Of a DNA stretch of 64,000 bases, positions 29,101 to 38,100 are shown one piece after another; the stretch's first letter is position 1, and each line of letters starts with the position of its first letter. The translations under genes were made by a program, and so were the position numbers. Under the pieces are notes generated by a model. That model did no database searches and had not been told where the DNA came from. It saw only the letters and a program-made list of their open reading frames with translations. This DNA is from Plazaster borealis (taxonomy: Eukaryota > Echinodermata > Asteroidea > Forcipulatida > Labidiasteridae): assembly GCA_021014325.1 (NCBI GenBank), contig CM037459.1, forward strand, positions 13,425,501 to 13,489,500. Reading direction: 5' to 3'.

Positions 29101-32100
29101 GTAGGTCGCACATTTGGCTCGTGCAAGTTTGAAACTTGCGTTTGATAGTTTGAAACATAAGCGCTCAAGTTCTAAACTTGTGCAAGGAGCCAAAGCTCAA
29201 CGTGGATAGAAGTTTGATGCAGAATCAAGGCAAGCTGAGACTAAACTGTCTGTCCTATTTGTTCTCTTGAAACTTTTAAAGGTTTTTTGATTTTTTTAAT
29301 GGAAAGTTATTTAATGGGAATAAAAGAGAGGTGACTCAGTCTTAAACGACTGTTTAAAACCTTGCTGAAGAGTGGCCATGCAAGGACCAAGTTTGGCTTG
29401 GTCCTTTATCGCACGGCCAGGACCTTGCCGGTTTTAAATGGCCGTTTAAGATCTCGTCACTCTTTTATTTCCTTATTAAAAACATTTGGTAAAATCATGT
29501 ACACTGTAGATATCAAGCGATAAGTATTAACGTGGCATAAATCTGCCTTCAGAATGGGGTCCGGCTGATAGTGGGTGTTGTGCCAAATGATCAATGCAAG
29601 GTTGTGTTTGCGAAGAGCAGAAAATAAATCAAATTGAAGGCAGTGTCTTTTAAGGTTCTGGCAATATAATCTTTAAGCCTGATACCGGAAAAATGTATAC
29701 GTACACAATGTCCGTAATGTTTATACATTTAAATTTAAAACTCCTTGTTCTTAGGAAAGGCATGCATTGGACTACTATTTTTAGGAGTAATGACACTTAC
29801 CTACATGTTTAAATGTAAGCACACTGTTTACAAGTAGTTTTACAATGGTTTATGATTGTGATTGTTGAAGTTTGGTACACAATGCACATGTGCAATGTTC
29901 AAAGGGTAGTTGATCTGTTGTCATCTTTCTAAGAACTCATGTACGTACTTCAACATGCGCCTCACATGTTTATGATTATGATGAATGATAAGATATCTCA
30001 AATATAATCAAAATACGACACAAAGTTGTTATTGTTGTTGAACTCGCTCCATGTTTGAAGCTCCCAATGCTGTGTTGATTGTGGAGATATTATAATCCAA
30101 ATCTTAACATCTCTGAACAGTCTCCTGACGATGACTGGAGCAAAGCAGTCAAAACGTTGAGAATAACCAACCAGCTATATTCTCAGAGCCAACACCTCTT
30201 CGATTTTTGGTTACATCATTTACCTGAGAAGAATACATCATTTAAGCAAATACTAACTTCCACGCGTACAGTACGTTAAGCACCGTATACATTGTACATA
30301 TTGATAGGCCATTCAAGCAAATCTCTTCATTTGAATTGAATTTTACTTTCCCCATCAACTTGGTATGAAATATTCATGTCTGAATGGAGGCCAGAATTGG
30401 GGAAAAGACTGTCCCCTTGTAACCCTTTTGATTATTATCTACAGTTACATTATGGTTTTAGCCAGAGGGATGTCAGGTTATCTTTTGTACCTTGTTACTA
30501 CTTGTTATAGCATTATCTAGGCACTGTACAAGCACCCAGTTTACATGTTTCATTTTCTTGTTAAACATGATTCAAGTAAGACATTTGGACAGCCTGTTTT
30601 CCATTTCCGACCTATTTGTTCACATTTTGCCCGAAGCGCTGAGTTGCACATGTTGGCAAGAAGGATTGTGCCATTGACGGCCTCTGTAGGATGGGATTCT
30701 GCCGTGAAGAAGCACCGTCGATTCAATTTTTCATTCTTGAATTCCAAATCATAAGTACGTCGGTCGTGTGTCAGGTTTGATGGACTATTTTAAGAAATCC
30801 ATTTTTTTCCCCCTCTGCAATGATTTTTCTCCGAGCTTTGTTGTTCACTGAGGCTGAGAGTGATAGCTGAGTCATTCGTCAGTGGCCTCCTCAGTGACTA
30901 AGCCATCACCTAGACATCTGAAGCTTTTAACCGAATGCATCTACAACCCAAATCTAATTTTATATCCATGCAGAGGAAAGGATGATTTATGCTGACAGTT
31001 AAAGTGAAACTAAATTGCAGCTCAAATGTATTTTCAGCTATATTTTCATATATTTAGATGTGATTTGAATACATGTTTTTTTTGAAAATATTTCTGTTGT
31101 GTTTTCACAATCATTTTTTTAAGGCAAGGGTAGGAATTATTAAAAAGAATTATAAAACGAAAGAGAAATTAAAACTGCTACTTGGGCATGTTGGAATGCG
31201 TAATATCGTTTGTTGAATCAGTGTTCTACCAGGGGGGATTTCTGTTACTTTCTGTGAATAAGAAAGGTATACAGTAACAGAGTGTCCTTCATAGCACTCT
31301 AAATGGATGACTCAAATCCAAATATCGAATTCTGATTTCTGTACATGTTCCCATTGGCAGGTGGAACGAGGAAATGTTTTCCTAACCGGTCACTAGAGGA
31401 AAAGTAAATAACTGACGGTTGCCTTTTTGTATTTTTTGATAAGGCACATGTAGTCTGGGAATGAACGATTCAGGGATATTATCCTGGTTAGTTTTTCAAT
31501 GTTTTGAGTATTTTTTTGTGGGACACATTTTTGAGACTGACAGACCTACACTGTACATGTACAGAAGCTGTGATCTTCCTCAGGATAAATTAATCACTGA
31601 TATCCGAGCAAACTTGTCTTCAAAGAGTAATAATCATAATAAATGGCTTTTTGTGTGTGTCCTTAACCCATAACAGGGTCGTGAGGCCCTTTACAGAGGT
31701 TACATGTAAAAGGATTTTTAAATGAAAAAACCCCATACATTACATATGTAAGTATAATTACAATGATGTGAAGTGGCAGTCTCAAATGACATGATGATAC
31801 ATGTATGCGGATGAGAAACTTTAAAAAGCCAAGATGAAGCTGGATTAAAAAACTTTTGCCCCTCATCAATGATTAAAGGCACTGTACACGTTTGGTAATT
31901 ACTCAAAATATATATTAGCATAAAAACTGACTTGGTAACGAACAACAGAGAGCTGTTTTGAGAAAGAGGTAATTTCTCACTAAAATAATAAAAGACTTCT
32001 TGCAAGAAGCCTTCTATTCCTATCTGAAAGCACACAAATTTGTACAACGAGGGTGTTTTTTCTTTCATCATTTTATAGCAACTTCGATGACCAATTGAGC

Positions 32101-35100
32101 CCAAATTTCCACAGGCCTGTTGTTTTATGCATATTGGGATACGCCAAGTGAGAACACTGGTCTTTGACAATTACCAAACGTGTTCAGTGCCTTTAAAGAG
32201 GGAAAGTTTTCAGTTTTGCTTTACAAATGTCCACAGATGATGCAAGCCTGATATGTAGGGGCAGTTTGCTCCATTCTGTATGAGTGGTTTCCATCCATGA
32301 ATTAATGCTGTCCATCATGTTCTTAAGAGTAAACCGATCAAGAGTAAACTGAACAAGCGTTGGAGCTGTGAATGGGATGATCTAGTTATGAGATTTAACT
32401 CTCAATACGTTTAGGCCTATAAAATAAAGATTGTTCCCTCAATTTTGGATTATTTTTATTGATTGATCATTTGATTTCTCGCCTTCAGTAATGAAACGCA
32501 GCGTAATGGTCTAACCTGCATCTACAACATGACGGAGTCAACCTTTGCCAACTTTGACATGCACCTGGGCAAGAAGCTACTGGGCATGCTCCGTGAAGGG
32601 TATCCAGCTCGCTTGAAGCGTGTGTACGTGGTGACACCCCCACTGTGGTTCAAGGCTATGTACAAGTTGCTTGCCCCTCTCCTCAAAGAGAAAATGAAAG
32701 AAAGAGTAAGTCGGTTTATTCTCTCCTAAATAAATCAAAAAGATGACAATGGTACATGTTAGCAGCATTTAAAGGGGCAGTGTCGTCATGACTGAAGCAG
32801 GCCTGAGGCTGTACATGGAATTATGAAACCTCTCACCCAGTTACAGCATGCAAAATTTGCTCTGAAAGAGTATCAAATAGAATTATTTTTTACTTACACA
32901 ATTTTAAGGTGAGGTATGAGACTTATAACTTTTTCCCCACCAAAAAACACTAAATTGTTCATGTGTTTTTGCTTCATCTTGGCACCATTTTTCGAGGATT
33001 GATTAAATTTACCCATATTTTAGAAGTCTAAGTTCTACAAAGCCAGCAAATGTTTTGTCTGGCTCTTTCCTCCTTGAAAGAAAAAACTGAATATATTTAT
33101 AAATAAGGCCCTCATCCTCCTCTTTTAAAAAAAAAATCCAGGACGATCAACTGGTTTATTATTTTACCTGGCCTGATACCTACTACATGACTTGTTAACT
33201 CCAAATCACAACATGAAAGTTTGTTGGCAGACAACTCTGCCATCAAGCAGTTATGACTACCAAACATCACGGCACCTAGTTCCAAAGGAAGTAGCGTGTA
33301 CAGGATGCTTTCTAGCACAAACCTTGTGACACGTAGTCATTGCAGTTTGCAGGAAATTCTCCTCAACTTTTGTATACCCTCTGGGAGAGTGGTTGAACTT
33401 TGATACTGGTACCCTGTATGTCTCACTGGATGAAGCATGTTGATGGTTACCAGGTTGAAAGGTAGCCTGTTTGATTGTTTGGTTTGGGAAGGGGAGGGGG
33501 GAGGGGCGAAGGGGGGGGGGCTCAAAGATTATTTTTAACTAAGAACAGTTCAGCAGTTCATTTTATAGTCCTAAATCTCTTTTCAAGAGACAACCGGTAA
33601 GACAACCGGCAGCGTTTTTAACTTGGTCTGGCTACCACAAACTCTGCAAAATCTATGCCTTGGTTTCGATTGACATATTTGTAGTAGAGGTTGGGGCTCA
33701 GACATGACACCATTCCTATCATGAGCTCAAAGGTTAAGGCTGTTAATGCTAAAGGACTATGGGGGGGGGGGGGCTATGAGACAGTGTACATGTACATGTA
33801 GCTTCCACTCCAGGGAGTTGGGGGTGGAGTGGGGGATCATTTTAGGGGGTTTGTTATCTTTGGGGGTGGTCCTTATCATTTAGGTTGAGGGGGGGGGGGT
33901 ACATAGTTATCTTGACAACTAGACAGTTGATTGAATAAAACCTTCCAGATATTCAATGCTGTTCTTTCAATTAAATGTCTTAATCAAAACAAATTTAATG
34001 GAATCACTTTTATAAAGTTTTCTGGGGCAGATTCAGAGAAAGTTGTCACTGTAATCTAGATGTCACACATATGCAGTTATTATTGGTTTCTGCATAAACC
34101 AGATATCTTTTGGCATTGATTAATTTTAACAGATTAATTTATTATGCAGATTAAAAATCATCTAAAATATTGGTCTTTTAGTGCAATAGATTGAAATTCT
34201 TTTTTATGGGGTGAAAGTGTGGTCAAATTCACTGGCAGGTACGTCAATTGATTGGTTTACCAGTCTCTAGGTGTACATTTTGACACCATTTTTTCCGCCT
34301 TCATTTCTGGGAAACTTATGATAATTTCTCTACATGTAAGTAAGTAAAGATGAAGATAGTTTTCTCGATCCTCTATATTATAAGCACAAAGGTGCCAAAC
34401 TTATTTGAGACTTTTGCAAATGGCTGATATTCACTGGCACCTAAATTTTTGTCATTGTTTTAATGATGAGTTTGAGAAAAATCCCACATGTTTTTATGAC
34501 AGTTGTCAATTTTTAACATCAGATGAATGTACATTTATTGTGTCGTGTTGATTGTTGAACTTATACATTGTAAACTGCAAGTCGCAATGTACAGGTACAT
34601 GTAGTTGAAAGTTTGGCCACCGTAAAATGTGTTTCCTTTACATACTCAAAACCTTTACCCCTCCCGAATCCTTCTACATCCTCGTAGCCAAAAGGAAGGA
34701 CTGTGGGCTGTAGTCCCAAATAACAATTGCTTATCACTGGGTCAGGCATCCCCATTTTATGTACATGTACATGTAAGTCCAAATAATTTGGTGTGGAGTG
34801 GCGTAGAAGAGGAGGATATTGGAGGATTGAGGTCACCTGTAGGCAAAAAGGCTGAGGGAGTGAGGGTTATGCAATGTACTCTGGAGCCCAAGGTGTCCCA
34901 AAACTTTTGCAGACGCAAGAGACTTGCACAATCTACCCTGTACATGTATCTATTCATTTCCTCAGGTGACACTAGGACATGCGAAGGCATGAAGTAGGTT
35001 GACTTTACTTTGATGATTGTGGAATCCTTTTTCTGTTTTATTTCCATAGGTAACATTAGTAAGCGCAGACAGACTATGTCGTTTCATTCCAGCTACAGCA

Positions 35101-38100
35101 TTGCCTCGTGAGTTGGGCGGAATTTCAGAAGTCAACCATCTAGACTGGCTCAACTCCTGCATCAACCATTCAGGTGAAAACAATCGCAACTCACAGGACC
35201 TCAGTGACGAGTTTGCCGATAGTCTAGATGCCCTCGAGGCCAATCGGCAGGCCGTAGAACTCTTTGGTGCAATCTCGTTCCCCTCCAAACCGCTGTCTTA
35301 TTTAAATCATCAAAGCCATGCCCAGCTGCAAGGGAGGTCGCGAGAGAGGACGTCAAGTACCGGCTCTGATGCTGGGATCGGAGTGACTATCCCGAGTCAG
35401 ACGGGCAGTGCAGGCAACTCAGTACCCCCGAGCCCAACGGAGACCCGCAATGTGGTGCAAGACATCACCGATCACACGAATAAGTATGATGAACTCGGTA
35501 GCAATGCAACAGAGAGCGATGGTGTCAGGATCGACACACAGCGAGATATGTTTGTCAGGACTGACCATCACCCTCATCCCCAGGTGGTCAAAAGTTGCGT
35601 TGCCAGCGATGATGACGAAGAGGAGAAGGGGCAACTTGAAGCCCGGGAAAAGCACGAAACGGAACCAGTACGGGAGAGCGTCTCAAACCATATTAATGCA
35701 TCCCAAACAAATCACAGTTACGATGATTTGAACGATATGCCCTCGGAACCCCCACCAAAGCCACCCCGCCCACAGGAGCAAGTCTGCGTCACCACCCCGT
35801 CAGTGTCAGAGAGGGGTAAAGGAGGGGAGAATGGTGTGTCCGTACACCAGCCTACGTGTACTGGTATGGACTTAGAAGGTCTGGTTGACTACGTAATACA
35901 GACCAGAAAGAAAGGATTGTACCAGGAATATGCAATGATAAGAGCTGAACCACCTGCAGGCAATTTCAATGTTTCAAAGTAAGTTGACCTATTCCCATAA
36001 ATTCTGGTTCAAGTGATGAAGATTTATCTGCAAGACATTCACAAAAGCTGAACCATGGAAATCCTCTAACTGCATATTTGTTGACGTGTTTTGATCTTGA
36101 ACTAGCCTTAAAGCCTTAATCCAATGCTGTGTTAAAAATTGAAAATTGAGGTGTACAAAGAAGATCTACATGTCAAGTAATTGGCTTTATGAATGTCTGT
36201 GTCCAGTGTCATCGGTGGCCTAACCAGTAGAGGGAAGGGGGGGTGGGGTGGTGCACACCTCCCTTCCCAGAACCCTTGCCACCCCTGTGTCTCTCCAAAT
36301 GAGATTTAAAAAATGCACAAATATATCTTCGAAATGAATGGCCCCCAAATTATTTCTTTGCCCCTGCTTGCCCTGCCACCCCTCCTTTCATATGAAAATG
36401 TCTAATTAAGCCACTGAGTGTGATATAAACGCATCAGAAAAGACTACAGTTATAAAGGTACAATGTAGTTGTCTAGCATTGCAACCTAAATCAAAACGAA
36501 CCTACATGTAGTCAGTGCGGAACATCTACGTTATGTAGTCTAATGTAGCCCACGTATCCACCAATAAGGTGCTCAAGGAGCTCGAACAAAGAGACACTCA
36601 TTATTATTGCTGTTATCCTATCATGACCTCTGATCTTTCACCCTTAGGCACAAGTATAACTTGCCAAAGAACAGATACGCTGACGTCCTCTGCTACGACC
36701 ATTCAAGAGTGAAGTTGCACACAATAAATGGCGATCCTTATTCTGACTACATCAATGCTAACTTTATGGATGGTTACAAGCAGAAGAATGCATTTATTGC
36801 AGCCCAAGGTATGTACTCAGAGATTTTGTAGGTATTTAGGCAATGTTTCATCAGTGTTCTTGTACCTGTAAGTGCCGAGAATGCAGCCCTGGAAATACAC
36901 AGACGCCATGACCTCTCTTGTTGCCCTGGTCTTTGCCTTGGTGCCCCTGAACATTTTTTGTGTTTCCAATGGAAAAATGAAAATGGCCTTGCCCTCTCAA
37001 AGATGAAAATCAAGGCCTGGAAAAGTTCTAATAAGAAATTGCTTAACCACTTCAGGTCTTTATTCCCCAAACTGTGCCTCTGCGTGGTAATATTTTTATA
37101 GGAACTTTTTGGAGCTTCCGGAGTAATAATTTTCCTTTGAAAATATCATTGTCATAATGAAACCCTGACTTGACAAAGGAAAGACAACAAAGGTTTTCAT
37201 AGTAGGCAACTAGAGTGTGTTGTTCCCTTGTGAGAAAATCTGAGTATGCGTTCACCGTGAATTGCAAAACCTTGGCCGTAAGCCATGGCCGATAATCTGC
37301 CATGGTATGCTAGAATCTCGGAGCGATCACACTTACCTCCCATTGCGCCGAATCCAATAATAACCAATTGTGGTAGCCTGTCCATTGTTGTAAGCAACAT
37401 TTGTATAACGGAGGCAAATGTCTGGAATCGGGATTACACAATAACCCCCAGAAAAGGGGAGATTACAAGCATAAATTCCAGTACCTTCTGTCTTCGGGGG
37501 ACTGGAATGTCCGGGTGGGCGCTCTGAAGTTGTTTTGGGCAGAAAAAACCCCCGTCCGCTGTAAACCAGTTTAGACAAATTTGGCGGATAATCATGTCAT
37601 AGGACTTGAAGTGGTTAATAACGATAGGAACCCATTATAGACATTGTACAAGTATGACATTTTGGCTGGTGAGCTTTCTCAACTAAGCAAACGTATTGGC
37701 TTCAGGCGTGGTGCTTAAGAACTATTAACCAAGGACTGACATTTGGCCACTTTTCAGAATTTGATTTTCATTCAAGTTAAATGTTCATTAAATTTATTTG
37801 ATTTCCATCTTGATATTTGTTTCTATAGGACCTCTTCCGAGAACATTTGGTTCATTCTGGCGCATGATCTGGGAGCAGAAAGTCTTAATCATCGTCATGA
37901 CAACTCGCACGGTGGAGAGAGGACGCTTGAAGTGCGGCCAGTACTGGCCAGGAGACGTGGGCTCCGAAGACAGCTATAGTTTCATCTCTGTCAAAAATAT
38001 AGAGATGGAGAGACGGCGAGACTATACCATCAGTATCTTCATTGTGAAAAATACACTTGTAGGTATTCAAATTGACGTTTACTTTGAAATTCAAAGTGAG

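Larger units (their letters stand above)
18024..32488 (+). other. PTPN9-like intron 4 (14.5 kb)
   Basis: The longest intron of the gene, between phase-2 splice sites. Listed content: R1 (18040-18417), inverted R7 (about 18958-19125), G and AAT microsatellites, SINE-2 (22527-22950), R1 (23466-23842), R6 (26411-26911), R2 (28085-28480), a long hairpin element (29311-29479) and a shortened R1 (31873-32196). A pair of inverted low-identity segments lies at about 20315-20425 and 25265-25365. ORFs in the interval, including 124 codons at 25584-25958 on the minus strand, show no domain. Confidence 0.85.

Noticed and set aside
30079..30279. 66-codon frame with [17 protein letters not shown]
   Set aside because: It looks protein-like, but no acceptor/donor pair or family match supports an exon, and the gene in this region is fully accounted for.
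35408..35731. 107-codon frame within phosphatase exon 6
   Set aside because: It is an alternative frame of the real, conserved coding exon.
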